Source of the DNA: Vineibacter terrae
Lineage (GTDB): Bacteria; Pseudomonadota; Alphaproteobacteria; Reyranellales; Reyranellaceae
DNA: 64,000 nt
Direction: 5' to 3'
NCBI RefSeq assembly: GCF_008039615.1
Contig: NZ_VDUZ01000006.1
Location: forward strand, 62,001 to 126,000
The translations under genes were made by a program, and so were the position numbers. Position 1 is the first letter of the stretch; each line of letters starts with the position of its first letter. Shown here piece by piece: positions 35,192 to 44,429 of this stretch. The notes beneath the pieces are model-generated. The model saw nothing but the letters and a program-made list of their open reading frames with translations, made no database searches and was not told the DNA's origin.

Positions 35192-36639
35192 GGCCGGCTC
35201 ACCTCGCGCTGGAAGATCACCTGAGGCAAGACCGCTTCTCGGGTGATGCCGACGGCGTCGGTCCAATGCAGATGCTGCGTATGATCGTCGTCGATGACAG
35301 CCGCGCGGTCGTCGGCCGCAAGGCTCATATAGGCGATCAGCTCCGCCAGCCCATGCTCCAGCGGATGCTCGCGCACCAGCTCGGCCAGCGTGATCTGGTT
35401 GCGAATCTGCAGGGCCCGGCGGACATTGGCGGCAAGCCGCGCCTTGTCGATCCGGATCTGCTCGAAGAGCGCGTCGGCCGGGATGTCCTCGTCACCGGCC
35501 AAGGCCACGGCGTCATCCAATGTGGGCTTGAAGGGCGGTGTGAACAACGGGCGGTCGAGCGTGAGGTCGAGGTCGGGCGCGGTCTCGTCAAGGCTGATCA
35601 GGGGCTTGTCCGGCGGCTGGTGGCGGATATCCAGCGCATGCTGCTCGATCTGGCGGATCAGGTTCATGATGCGCCGGTTCTCCAGCCAAGCTTGGTCGTC
35701 GAGATAGCGGCGCAGCTGCTGCGACAGCCGGGCGACCGTGCGCTGGGCGACCTCCCCGGCCTCCAGCCAATCATAGTGGATGCGCAGCAGCCGCAGGTCC
35801 GGCGCCAGCTCCTTGACGGGCGCCAGGTCGAACACGGCCTGGAGCAGCGCCGACAGCTCGTCCTGCCGTGCCGGGGACATCAGGAAATCCCAGAAGGCGC
35901 GGAAGCTCTTGCCCTGGTCGGAATCGGTGATGGCGTCGCGTTGTCCCAGGATGTCGTGCAGCAGCGCCCCCTTGCTGGCCTCCCACGTGGCAATGCGCTC
36001 GCGCACCGCCCGGTCGAGGTTGCGGAAGTTCTGCTCGACCTCGCGGAAGTCCGACAGCAAGCCGCGCGCGGTGGCAGCCATCTGCAGGAAGCGGTCCTTG
36101 ATCTGGGTCTCGTCCATCAGGGCAAGCTGCCCGTCGCGGATGCGCCGGATCTCGGCGTCGATCTTGGCCCGGCTCTGCTCAAGCGCAGCCACGCGTGCGG
36201 TGGGATCGAGCTCGGTGCCCTGCACGATCTGGCGCAGCAGCTCGAAGACCGTCATCAGCCGCGATTCGGTGCCGATGAACTGCCGCTGCGTCAGCCCGGA
36301 CAGCCAGTCGATGGCACGCTCCGTGGCCGGCGTGATGTCGTAGTGCGGCTCGTCATTGCCCGGCGGGTAGTACTTGCGCAGCCAGCCGCGCTCGTCCGCC
36401 GCCCAGTCGTCGAGATACTGGATGGCAGCCTTGGGGAAAAGATCGGACCGCAGCTGCTCGCGCAAGTGGAAAAGGTGGTCGTCCAGCTGCGCCGCCAGCG
36501 CCTGCTGCGCCAGCGTGCGCACATTGGGCTGCACGAATGCCTGAAACAGGAAGCTGACGATCAGCGGCGCGTGGTCGGCAGCCAGCAGGCGCCAAGCCGG
36601 GTGTGTCCGGCGCAGGAATTCGATGGCCTGGTAGTCCAT
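35188..36639 (-). CDS. jetA: Wadjet kleisin subunit JetA (DUF3375)
   Basis: This kleisin-like subunit (MukF-like) bridges the JetC heads. The 483-residue DUF3375 protein starts MDYQAIEFLRRTHPAWRLLAADHAPLI in our reading split by family motifs, with LRKYYPPGNDEPHYDITPATERAIDWL and TESRLMTVFELLRQIV typical of JetA. The central part (about 150-330) is helical coiled coil. It is the first jet gene and lies only 46 bp after the stop of the polyamine permease gene potI on the same strand. I see no separate strong promoter in that gap, so read-through from the pot operon is possible. Confidence 0.94.
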   Translation of the reverse strand: MDYQAIEFLRRTHPAWRLLAADHAPLIVSFLFQAFVQPNVRTLAQQALAAQLDDHLFHLREQLRSDLFPKAAIQYLDDWAADERGWLRKYYPPGNDEPHYDITPATERAIDWLSGLTQRQFIGTESRLMTVFELLRQIVQGTELDPTARVAALEQSRAKIDAEIRRIRDGQLALMDETQIKDRFLQMAATARGLLSDFREVEQNFRNLDRAVRERIATWEASKGALLHDILGQRDAITDSDQGKSFRAFWDFLMSPARQDELSALLQAVFDLAPVKELAPDLRLLRIHYDWLEAGEVAQRTVARLSQQLRRYLDDQAWLENRRIMNLIRQIEQHALDIRHQPPDKPLISLDETAPDLDLTLDRPLFTPPFKPTLDDAVALAGDEDIPADALFEQIRIDKARLAANVRRALQIRNQITLAELVREHPLEHGLAELIAYMSLAADDRAAVIDDDHTQHLHWTDAVGITREAVLPQVIFQREVSRP

Positions 36640-36685
36640 GACGGTGGATTGTTCGATGTTTGTTCCGGTTCGGTCAAGCGCTTCT

Positions 36686-37513
36686 TCAGCGGACCGCCTG
36701 GGCTTCCCGCATCTGCCGCCGGCGGGTCCGGTTCATCAGCCAGCCGGCGATGATGATCGCGACCGCCACGACCGTCACGATGATGGTGGCGAGCACGTTG
36801 ATCTGTGGGCTCACCCCCAGGCGCACGCTCGAATAGATCAGCATCGGCAGGGTTTGCGACTGCGGCCCCGCCACGAACTGGGTCAGGATCAGATCGTCCA
36901 TCGAGAGCGTGAAAGCCAACAGCCAGCCCGAGACCAGGGCGGGTGCGATCAGCGGCAGGGTGATCGTCCGGAACACGGTCGAAGGGCGAGCGCCGAGATC
37001 CATGGCGGCTTCCTCGACGGCACGGTCGAAGTCGGCCAGCCGCGACTGGACCACCACGGCAACGTAGGCGACCGAGAACGTGATATGGGCGACGGCGATG
37101 GTGGTGAAGCCGCGCTCCGGCCAATGGAAGAGCTGGTCCAGCGCCACGAAGAGCAGCAACGTGGCGATGCCCATGATGACTTCGGGCATCACCAGCGGTG
37201 CGGCGATCAGGCCGGTGAAGGCCGTGCGGCCGATGAAGCGCGGGTAGCGTGCGAGCGCGAAGCCGGCCATCGTCCCCAGCACGGTGGCGACGCAGGCGTT
37301 GACCAGCGCGATCTGGAACGACAGCAACGCTGCATCCAGCATCGTGTCGTTGCGCAGCAGCTCGCCCCACCATTTGAAGGAGAAGCCGCCCCAGACGGTG
37401 ACCAGCCGCGACTCGTTGAAGGAATAGATGATCAGCGTGAGGATCGGCACGTAGAGGAAGGCGTATCCGAACGCCAGCGCAGCGAGGAGGAGGCGGGGAG
37501 TCCGGCCGCTCAT
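36686..37513 (-). CDS. potI: Polyamine ABC transporter permease (PotI/PotC type)
   Basis: This inner-membrane permease of a spermidine/putrescine importer has 275 residues and about six membrane segments. The EAA loop that contacts the ATPase is EEAAMDLGARPSTVFRTITLPLIAP. The C-terminus is basic (NRTRRRQMREAQAVR). I chose ATG 37513, which lies 5 bp after the potH stop; an open frame further upstream is antisense or overlapping noise. It is the last gene of potFGHI. Confidence 0.92.
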   Translation of the reverse strand: MSGRTPRLLLAALAFGYAFLYVPILTLIIYSFNESRLVTVWGGFSFKWWGELLRNDTMLDAALLSFQIALVNACVATVLGTMAGFALARYPRFIGRTAFTGLIAAPLVMPEVIMGIATLLLFVALDQLFHWPERGFTTIAVAHITFSVAYVAVVVQSRLADFDRAVEEAAMDLGARPSTVFRTITLPLIAPALVSGWLLAFTLSMDDLILTQFVAGPQSQTLPMLIYSSVRLGVSPQINVLATIIVTVVAVAIIIAGWLMNRTRRRQMREAQAVR

Positions 37514-37518
37514 CCGCT

Positions 37519-38400
37519 TCAGCCCCTGGCCATCTCGCGGGCGCGGGCCCGCTGGAAGAGCACGATGGGGATCACCAGCACCACGAGCATGGCCATCGCG
37601 ACGGCCGAGGCCATCGGCCAGTCGCTGTTGGAGAAGAACTCGTCCCACAGCACCTTGCCGATCATCAGCGTCTCGGTGCCGCCCAGCAGGTCGGGGATCA
37701 CGAACTCGCCGACCGCCGGAATGAAGACCAGCAGGCAGCCGCCCACGATGCCGGGCAGCGACAAGGGCAGGGTGACGGTGAGGAATGCCCGCCACGGCCG
37801 GGCGCCGAGATCGGCCGCCGCCTCCAGGAGCGAGACGTCCAGCTTCTCCAGCACGGCATAGAGCGGCAGCACCATGAACGGCAGGTAGGCATAGGCGATG
37901 CCGAGATAGATCGCCCATTCCGTGCCCAGGATCGTGCCGGGATCGGCGACCAGGCCGCTGCCGCGCAGGAACTGGTTCAGCAACCCATTCTCGGACAGGA
38001 TCCCCATCCAGGCATAGATGCGGATCAGGAACGAGGTCCAGAACGGCAGGATCACCGCCATCAGCAGCGGTCCGCGCCAGCCCGCCGGTGCGCGGGCGAT
38101 GGCGTACGCCATGGGATAGCCGATCAGCAGGGTGGCGAGCGTGGCGATGGCCGCGATCCGCAGCGAGTTGAGGTAGGCGGCGGGATAGAGCGCATCGGCG
38201 AAAAGCTGGACGTAGGTCTTGCCCGAGCCCGTCAGCGTCACCGGCGGCACCGTGTCGGGCGTGTTCTCGCCGAGGCTGATGGCCGCCACGATCAGGAAGG
38301 GCGCCGCGAAGAACAGCAGCAGCCACAGATAGGGCAGCGCGATGACCAGGCGGCGGCCCCAGGCGATGCCGTGCGTCGATGCCATGCCGGTGGCGCTCAT
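37519..38400 (-). CDS. potH: Polyamine ABC transporter permease (PotH/PotB type)
   Basis: This first permease subunit of the polyamine importer has 293 residues. The membrane segments begin with VIALPYLWLLLFFAAPFLIVA, and the EAA loop is LEAAADLGARPWRAFLTVTLPLSLPG. PotB/PotH-typical SFLIRIYAWMGILSENGLLN is present. ATG 38400 was chosen because it forms an ATGA overlap with the potG stop. Confidence 0.92.
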   Translation of the reverse strand: MSATGMASTHGIAWGRRLVIALPYLWLLLFFAAPFLIVAAISLGENTPDTVPPVTLTGSGKTYVQLFADALYPAAYLNSLRIAAIATLATLLIGYPMAYAIARAPAGWRGPLLMAVILPFWTSFLIRIYAWMGILSENGLLNQFLRGSGLVADPGTILGTEWAIYLGIAYAYLPFMVLPLYAVLEKLDVSLLEAAADLGARPWRAFLTVTLPLSLPGIVGGCLLVFIPAVGEFVIPDLLGGTETLMIGKVLWDEFFSNSDWPMASAVAMAMLVVLVIPIVLFQRARAREMARG

Positions 38401-39479
38401 CGCGGCATCACCACGACGGCTTCCGGGGCCCATGCGATCCGCACGGCATCGCTGCGCGCGATCACGCCCGCGTCGCGCCGGTCGGCGTTCATGCGCGTGA
38501 TCTGCACCGCAGCCCCCGTTTCGAGCGTGACATGGAAGATCGACTCGTCGCCGAGATAGACGATGTTGCGCACCTTTCCGGCGCAGCCGGCGCCGGCTCC
38601 TTCCTTGTGCAGCGACAGCTTCTCCGGCCGGATCACGATCGCGATCGGGCCAGCCTGCGTCATGCCGTTTGCCGGCGCGCTGATCTCGCCGCCCAGCGGA
38701 TCGCAGCTGATGCGCAGCATGCCGTCGGCGTGGCCGACGATCTCGCCCTCGAAGATGTTGGCCAGCCCGATGAAATCGGCGACAAAGCGGCTGTTGGGCT
38801 GCTCGTAGATCTCGGCCGGCGCGCCCACCTGCCGGATGCGGCCCTGGTCCATGACGGCGATGCGGCTGGCCATGGCCATCGCCTCATCCTGGTCGTGCGT
38901 CACCATCACGAAGGTGATGCCCAGGCGCTGCTGCAGCTCGGCCAGCTCCAGTTGCGTGCGCTCCCGCAGCTTGCGGTCCAGCGCCGCCAGGGGCTCGTCC
39001 AGCAGCAGCACCTTGGGCCGCTTCACGACGGCGCGCGCCAGCGCCACGCGCTGGCGCTGGCCGCCGGAAAGCTGGTGCGGCCTGCGCTGGGCATGGGCGC
39101 GCAGCTCGACCAGGTCCAGCGCCTGCATCACGCGCTCGGCGATCTCGGCCTTGGGCAGGCGCTCGCGCTCCAGGCCGTAGGCGATGTTGCGCGCCACGGT
39201 CATGTGCGGGAACAGGGCGTAGGACTGGAACATCATGTTGACCGGCCGTGCGTAGGGCGGCACGTGGGTCACATCCACATCGTCGATGAGGATACGGCCC
39301 TCGGTCGGCGTCTCGAAGCCGGCCAGCATGCGCAGCAGGGTGGTCTTGCCGCAGCCGGAGCCGCCCAGCAGCGCGAACAGCTCGCCGCGGCCGATCTCGA
39401 GATCGACACCGGCCACCGCGGTGACGTCATTGAAGCGTTTGACGACTCCGTCGATGCGGATGAGCGCGGCTGCGGTCAC
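38397..39479 (-). CDS. potG: Polyamine ABC transporter ATP-binding protein (PotG/PotA type)
   Basis: This cytosolic ATPase of the polyamine importer has 360 residues. Motifs are Walker A GGSGCGKTT, Q-loop MMFQSYALFPHMTV, signature LSGGQRQRVALARA, Walker B VLLLDEPLAALD and H-loop VTHDQDEAM. The C-terminal TOBE domain (IAIVIRPEKLSLH, AVQITRMNADRR) fits the CUT1-like polyamine ATPases. It lies 46 bp after potF and overlaps potH by 4 bp. Confidence 0.94.
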   Translation of the reverse strand: MTAAALIRIDGVVKRFNDVTAVAGVDLEIGRGELFALLGGSGCGKTTLLRMLAGFETPTEGRILIDDVDVTHVPPYARPVNMMFQSYALFPHMTVARNIAYGLERERLPKAEIAERVMQALDLVELRAHAQRRPHQLSGGQRQRVALARAVVKRPKVLLLDEPLAALDRKLRERTQLELAELQQRLGITFVMVTHDQDEAMAMASRIAVMDQGRIRQVGAPAEIYEQPNSRFVADFIGLANIFEGEIVGHADGMLRISCDPLGGEISAPANGMTQAGPIAIVIRPEKLSLHKEGAGAGCAGKVRNIVYLGDESIFHVTLETGAAVQITRMNADRRDAGVIARSDAVRIAWAPEAVVVMPR

Positions 39480-39525
39480 GATTGTCCTTCATGGTTCGAC
39501 ACCATGAAGCCCGCTCTTTCCGCCA

Positions 39526-40626
39526 TCATCTGCCTGTCTTGATGTTGGTCCACAGCCGGGTGCGCAGCCGCGTCTGCTCCTGGTCACCCGGGCTGATGGT
39601 GAAGAGCTTGGCGCGCACCGCTTCCGGCGGATAGATCAGCGGATCCTCGGAGATTTCCTTCTTCATCAACGGCACTGCAGCCTTGTTGCCGTTGGCGTAG
39701 CCGACGGCGTCGCTCGAGGCGGCCGCGACCTTGGGGTCGAGCAGGTAGTCGATCCAGCGGTGGGCTTCCTCGACGTTCTTGGAATCCTTGGGGATGGCCA
39801 TCACGTCGATCCAGAGCTGCGAGCCCTCCTTGGGGATGGCGTAGTTGACGGTGACCGCCTGGGGCTTGGCCTTGGCGCCGCGGTCGCGTGCCTGCAGGAT
39901 GTCGCCGGAGAAGCTGAAGGCGACGCAGATGTCGCCCCGGGCCAGCGCATTGATCATCTCGGCGCTGGTGAACTTGCGGATCGAGGGGCGCACCTTGCGC
40001 ACCACATCAGCCGCCTTCTCCAGGTCTTCCGGCTTCTTGCTGTCGGGGTCGAGGCCGAGATAAAGCAGCGCCGCCGGCAGCACGTCGGTGGGGCTGTCGA
40101 GCAGCATCACACCGCAATCCTTGAACTTCGCCACCGTCTGGGGATCGAAGATCAGCTTGAGGCTGTCGACCGGCGCGTCGGGCATGCGCTTCTTCACCTC
40201 CTCGACGTTGTAGCCGATGCCCGTGGTGCCCCACATCCAGGGCACGCCATGCTCGTTGCCGGGATCGTACCTGGCCAGCGCCTTCATGATCTCGGGATCG
40301 AGGTTGCCGTAGTTCTTGAGCAGCGCCTTGTCGATCGGGCGGAAGAGGCCGGCCGTCTTCTGGCGCGCGAAGTGCGGCGACATGGTCGGCGTCACGACGT
40401 CGTAGCCCGACCGGCCGGTCCTCAGCTTGGCATCCAGGATCTCGTTGGTGTCATAGGTCGTGTAGTTGGCCTTGATGCCTGTGGCCTGCTGGAACGCCTT
40501 GGGGGCGTCCTCGGCGATGTAGTCCGTCCAGTTATAGACGTTCACCACCTTGCCCTGGCACCAACCGTCGGCTGCGCCCAGTGCGAGCGTGAGAGCCGTT
40601 GCGAGGGAAAGGAAGCCATGCTTCAT
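39526..40626 (-). CDS. potF: Periplasmic polyamine-binding protein (PotF/PotD type)
   Basis: This solute receptor of the polyamine importer has 366 residues. The signal peptide is KHGFLSLATALTLALGAADGWC; the mature protein opens VVNVYNWTDYIAEDAPKAF, with the conserved WTDYI motif, and continues GYDVVTPT and VPWMWGTTGIGYN, as in PotF. I chose ATG 40626 because AGGAG lies 11 bp upstream, whereas the alternative GTG at 40638 would sit on that site. It is the first gene of the pot operon. Confidence 0.93.
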   Translation of the reverse strand: MKHGFLSLATALTLALGAADGWCQGKVVNVYNWTDYIAEDAPKAFQQATGIKANYTTYDTNEILDAKLRTGRSGYDVVTPTMSPHFARQKTAGLFRPIDKALLKNYGNLDPEIMKALARYDPGNEHGVPWMWGTTGIGYNVEEVKKRMPDAPVDSLKLIFDPQTVAKFKDCGVMLLDSPTDVLPAALLYLGLDPDSKKPEDLEKAADVVRKVRPSIRKFTSAEMINALARGDICVAFSFSGDILQARDRGAKAKPQAVTVNYAIPKEGSQLWIDVMAIPKDSKNVEEAHRWIDYLLDPKVAAASSDAVGYANGNKAAVPLMKKEISEDPLIYPPEAVRAKLFTISPGDQEQTRLRTRLWTNIKTGR

Positions 40627-40715
40627 TTTCAGGCGCACTCCTCTGGCATGAAGCTGTCGTCGGCGGGATGTTTGCGACGCATGGCGGGGAAACGCAAGCC
40701 TCGCCTGCGCCGGCC

Positions 40716-41417
40716 TCAGACGCCAAGATACCGATGCTGCAGCTCGACGTCGGCGGCGAGCTCGGGCGAGGTGCCGTCCCAGACGACGCGGCCCTTCTCG
40801 ACGATGTAGTGGCGGTCAGCCAGCCCGATCAGGGCGCCGACGTTCTTGTCGATCACCAGGATGGCCTGGCCCTCGCCCTTGAGCCGGCGCAGACAGGCCC
40901 AGATCTCCTGGCGGATCAGCGGCGCGAGGCCTTCGGTCGCCTCGTCCAGGATCAGCAGCCGCGGGTTGGTCATCAGCGCGCGGCCGATCGCCAGCATCTG
41001 CTGCTCGCCGCCGGAGAGCTGGTTGCCCATGTTGGCCTGCCGTTCGGCCAGCCGCGGGAAGAACTCGTATACCAGCGGCAAGGTCCAGGGGCTGGGGCGC
41101 GCGTCGCGGTTGGCGGCGGCCGCCACGAGGTTCTCGCGCACCGTCAGATTGGGGAAGATCTGGCGTCCCTCCGGCACCAGTCCCAACCCGAGGCGGGCGA
41201 TCCGGTGCGACGGCAGGCCGGCGATATCGCGGGATCCCAGCTCGATCGTGCCGGCCTTGGGCGGCACGATGCCCATGATCGAATGCACGGTCGTGGTCTT
41301 GCCCATGCCGTTGCGGCCCATCAGCGTCACGACCTCGCCGGCGCCGACCTCGAACGCCATGCCGAACAAAACCTGGCTTTCGCCATAGGCCGTGATCAGC
41401 CCGCTCACCTTCAGCAT
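40716..41417 (-). CDS. livF: Branched-chain amino acid ABC transporter ATP-binding protein LivF
   Basis: This is the second cytosolic ATPase of the importer, 233 residues. It has Walker A GRNGMGKTT, signature LSGGEQQMLAIGRALM, Walker B LLILDEATEGLAP and H-region VIDKNVGALIGLADRHYIVEKG. The Asn in place of the usual His in DKNV is the normal LivF variant. It ends the liv-type operon and is separated from livG by a 126-bp gap holding a large inverted repeat (41448-41526). Confidence 0.93.
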   Translation of the reverse strand: MLKVSGLITAYGESQVLFGMAFEVGAGEVVTLMGRNGMGKTTTVHSIMGIVPPKAGTIELGSRDIAGLPSHRIARLGLGLVPEGRQIFPNLTVRENLVAAAANRDARPSPWTLPLVYEFFPRLAERQANMGNQLSGGEQQMLAIGRALMTNPRLLILDEATEGLAPLIRQEIWACLRRLKGEGQAILVIDKNVGALIGLADRHYIVEKGRVVWDGTSPELAADVELQHRYLGV

Positions 41418-41447
41418 GGCAGGCTCCCGCGGCGGCCGAACCGGACT

Positions 41448-41526
41448 GTCATCCCGAGCGTAGCGAGGGATCTCCCGAAAACGAAGACTCCATTCGCGGG
41501 AGATCCCTCGCTGCGCTCGGGATGAC
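41448..41526. repeat. Palindromic repeat, family A (30-nt arms), between livG and livF
   Basis: The arms 41448-41477 and 41497-41526 are inverted copies with one mismatch around a 19-base loop; the core reads CATCCCGAGCG then AGCGAGGGATC. The same core occurs at 60689-60774 (two arms) and 59104-59130 (one arm). It would fold into a strong hairpin in the liv transcript. Confidence 0.9.
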
Positions 41527-41543
41527 GGAGGTGCCGAACCATG

Positions 41544-42299
41544 TCAGCCACTCTCCGCCTCGCCGAGATAGGCGGTGCGCACCGCCTCGTTGGCCCGGAT
41601 CTCGGCCGGCGTGCCGGTGGCGATGGCGCGGCCGTAGACCAGCACCGTGATGCGGTCGGCCAGGGCGAAGACCGCATCCATGTCGTGCTCGATCAGCAGC
41701 ATGGTGCGCCGGCCGCGCAGGCGGCGCAGCAGGTCGACCATGCGCGCCGACTCCTCGGGTCCCATGCCGGCCATCGGCTCGTCCAGCAGCAGCAGCCGCG
41801 GATCGCATGCCATCGCCATCGCCACCTCGAGCTGGCGCTGCTCGCCGTGCGACAGGCTGGCGGCAGGGTCGTCGGCGCGATGTGCCAGGCCGACTTCCTC
41901 CAGCGCGGCCCGGCCCGGCGCCCGCAGCGAGCGGTCGGCGCGCGCCGACCGCCAGAAGCGGAACGAGTGGCCTTGGCGGGCCTGCTCGGCCAGCGCGACG
42001 TTGTCGAGCGCCGTGAAGTCGCGCAGCACGCTGGTGATCTGGAACGAGCGCGACAGGCCCAGCCGCACCCGCGCCGCGGCCGGCAGGAGGGTGATATCGC
42101 GCCCGTCGAACGTGATGCGGCCGGAGTCCGGCTGCAGGAAGCCCGACAGCTGCGCGATCAAGGTCGTCTTGCCGGCGCCGTTGGGGCCGATCAGCGCGTG
42201 CACCTCGCCGGCGCGCACGTCGAGCGACAGGCTGTCGGTGGCGACCAGGCCGCCGAAGCGCTTCACCAAGCTGTCCACCTTGAGCATCGTCTCAGCCAT
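41544..42299 (-). CDS. livG: Branched-chain amino acid ABC transporter ATP-binding protein LivG
   Basis: This is the first cytosolic ATPase of the importer, 251 residues. It has Walker A GPNGAGKTT, the LivG-type insertion region (SRSFQITSVLRDFTALDNVALAEQ), signature LSHGEQRQLEVAMAMA, Walker B LLLLDEPMAGMGP and H-loop LIEHDMDAVF. LSHGEQ is the usual LivG form of the signature. The start overlaps the livM stop by 8 bp. Confidence 0.94.
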   Translation of the reverse strand: MAETMLKVDSLVKRFGGLVATDSLSLDVRAGEVHALIGPNGAGKTTLIAQLSGFLQPDSGRITFDGRDITLLPAAARVRLGLSRSFQITSVLRDFTALDNVALAEQARQGHSFRFWRSARADRSLRAPGRAALEEVGLAHRADDPAASLSHGEQRQLEVAMAMACDPRLLLLDEPMAGMGPEESARMVDLLRRLRGRRTMLLIEHDMDAVFALADRITVLVYGRAIATGTPAEIRANEAVRTAYLGEAESG

Positions 42300-43368
42300 G
42301 GCGCGGCCGGCCGAACAGGCTGTCGATGCCGCCGCGGGCGTAGAGCACGACCAGGATCATGATCGTGCCCAGGGCGATCTGCCAGTACTCGGCCAGCCGC
42401 AGCCATGCATCGAGCGTGCCGATGGCGGCACCACCGAGCACGGCGCTGATGCCGCCGTGCAGCCAGGTGAGGACGAGCCGCAGCAGGCTCGGGAGGAACT
42501 CCTCCAGCAGCAGGAAGGCGATGGCGCCGTAGAGCGGGCCGAACAGGCTGCCCATGCCGCCCAGCACCACCATCACGATGAGATCGCCCGACCGCGTCCA
42601 GTGCATCATGGCGGGGGAGATGAACTCGGTGTGGTTGGCCAGCAGCGCGCCGGCCAGGCCGCAGATGGCGCCAGCGATCACGAAGGCCGCCAGCCGGTAG
42701 TGGAAGGTGGCGAAGCCCAGCGCCTGCATGCGGGTCTCGTTGGACTTCGTGCCGCGCAGCGCCATGCCGAAGCGCGCATTCACCAGTCGATGGACCAGCC
42801 ACAGCACCAGCACCAGCACGACGAACGAGACGATGTAGAAGGCGACGATCTTGTCCAGGCCGCGTGTGGGCAGCAGGCCGGCGAAATCGCTGCGCCGGTT
42901 GATCGTCAGGCCGTCGTCGCCGCCATAGGCCTCCAGCCCGACGCCCACGTAGTAGAGGAGCTGGGCGAACGCCAGGGTGAGCATGATGAAGTAGACGCCG
43001 CGGGTGCGCAGCGACAGGGCGCCGATGGCGAGCGCCAGCAGCGCCGACAGACCGATCGCGAGCGGGAACTGCAGGAAGCCGTCCTGCACCCCGTGATGGG
43101 CCATGATGCCCACGGTATAGCCGCCCAGCCCGATATAGACGGCGTGTCCGAAGCTCACCATGCCGCCATAACCCAGGATCAGGTTCAGGCTGACGGCGGC
43201 GATGGCCAGGATCAGGACCCGTGTCATCAGCGTGAGCGCGAACTTCTGGCTGATGATCCCGGCAGCGTCGAGCCAGGGCGCGTACCATGGCAGCAGGCCC
43301 AGCAGCACCAGCAGCAGCGCCGTGATGCGGCCGCGCCAGGTCGTGAGCGGCGTCAGCAGGCCGGCCAT
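42292..43368 (-). CDS. livM: Branched-chain amino acid ABC transporter permease LivM
   Basis: This inner-membrane permease has about 358 residues. Repeated hydrophobic segments and the family motif LILGYGGMVSFGHAVYIGLGGY (split here by the 20-residue rule as LILGYGGMVSFGHAVYIG) mark LivM. The EAA-like loop is FGMALRGTKSNETRMQALGF. ATG 43368 starts one base after the livH stop; a GTG at 43383 inside livH is the alternative. It overlaps livG by 8 bp. Confidence 0.92.
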   Translation of the reverse strand: MAGLLTPLTTWRGRITALLLVLLGLLPWYAPWLDAAGIISQKFALTLMTRVLILAIAAVSLNLILGYGGMVSFGHAVYIGLGGYTVGIMAHHGVQDGFLQFPLAIGLSALLALAIGALSLRTRGVYFIMLTLAFAQLLYYVGVGLEAYGGDDGLTINRRSDFAGLLPTRGLDKIVAFYIVSFVVLVLVLWLVHRLVNARFGMALRGTKSNETRMQALGFATFHYRLAAFVIAGAICGLAGALLANHTEFISPAMMHWTRSGDLIVMVVLGGMGSLFGPLYGAIAFLLLEEFLPSLLRLVLTWLHGGISAVLGGAAIGTLDAWLRLAEYWQIALGTIMILVVLYARGGIDSLFGRPRHG

Positions 43369-43369
43369 G

Positions 43370-44284
43370 CTAGCCACGGGCACCGAACAGGCCGGTCGAC
43401 CGCCAGACCAGCACGCCGGCCATCAGCAGATAGATCATCATCGAGGAGAGCGCCGGCGCCGCCGTGTTGGCGGCGGCGACCGACAGGAAGGTCTTCAGCA
43501 GGTCGGGCAGCAGCGCCCGGCCCAGCGTGTCGATCATGCCCACGATCATGGCGGCGATGAAGGCGCCCTTGATCGAGCCGATGCCGCCGATGACGATGAT
43601 CACGAAAGCCAGGATCAGGATGTTGTCGCCCATGCCGATCGAGACCGTCACGATCGGCGCCGCCATCAGGCCGGCCAGCGCCGCCAGCACCGCGCCGAGG
43701 CCGAACACCAGGGTGAACAGCAGCTCGACGTTGATGCCCAGCGCCCCGATCATGGTGCGGTTGGAGGCCCCGGCGCGGATCCACATGCCGGTGCGGGTGC
43801 GCGTCACCAGCCAGTAGAGGAACAGCGCCACGGCGGCGCCGACCACGATCACGGCGAAGCGATACGTCGGGTAGGGCAGGTCGGGTGTCAGGTATATCGG
43901 CTGGTTCAGCCAGGCCGGCAGAGGGATGCGCCGCCCGTCGGGGCCCCATACCAGCCGCACCAGGTCGTTGGCGATCAGGATCAGGCCAAAGGTGGCGAGC
44001 ACATGGTCGAGGTGGTCGCGCCGGTAGAGCTTGCGCGCCACCACCACCTCGACGATCACCCCCAGCAGCAGTGCCGCCGGCAGCGCCAGCAGGGCGCCGA
44101 TCACGAAGGAGTCGGTCCAGGCGGTGAAGCTGGCGCAGAAATAGGCGCCGAACATGTAGAGCGAGCCGTGCGCCAGGTTCACGAGATCCATGATCCCGAA
44201 CACCAGCGTGAGCCCGGCCGCCAGCAGGAACATCAGCAGCCCGAGCTGGATGCCGTTGAGTGTCTGTTCAATCAGCAGGGTCAT
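43370..44284 (-). CDS. livH: Branched-chain amino acid ABC transporter permease LivH
   Basis: This inner-membrane permease has 304 residues. The opening EQTLNGIQLGLLMFLLAAGL and VFGIMDLVNLAHGSLYMFGA are the LivH signature; a cytosolic loop with TGMWIRAGASNRTMIGALGI follows. A good ribosome-binding site (GGGAAGAG) precedes ATG 44284. It is separated from the binding-protein gene by 145 bp holding a repeat with several hairpins. Confidence 0.93.
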   Translation of the reverse strand: MTLLIEQTLNGIQLGLLMFLLAAGLTLVFGIMDLVNLAHGSLYMFGAYFCASFTAWTDSFVIGALLALPAALLLGVIVEVVVARKLYRRDHLDHVLATFGLILIANDLVRLVWGPDGRRIPLPAWLNQPIYLTPDLPYPTYRFAVIVVGAAVALFLYWLVTRTRTGMWIRAGASNRTMIGALGINVELLFTLVFGLGAVLAALAGLMAAPIVTVSIGMGDNILILAFVIIVIGGIGSIKGAFIAAMIVGMIDTLGRALLPDLLKTFLSVAAANTAAPALSSMMIYLLMAGVLVWRSTGLFGARG

Positions 44285-44294
44285 GGCACTCTTC

Positions 44295-44421
44295 CCTTCC
44301 CCACGTCAGTGGGGAAGGTGGCGCGAAGCGCCGGATGGGGACCGCTCGTGGTGTTGATGACCAAGACCGCGTCGGCTCCCCTCCGCCCCTTCGGGGCACC
44401 TCCCCAACTGCGTTGGGGAGG
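44295..44421. repeat. Composite palindromic repeat, family B, copy 1
   Basis: This 127-bp element has a hairpin CCTTCCCCAC/GTGGGGAAGG at 44295-44318, an inner inverted pair around a short spacer, and a hairpin CCTCCCCAAC/GTTGGGGAGG at 44399-44421. The copy at 50115-50241 has the same parts in the opposite orientation. Confidence 0.85.
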
Positions 44422-44429
44422 GGAACGCC

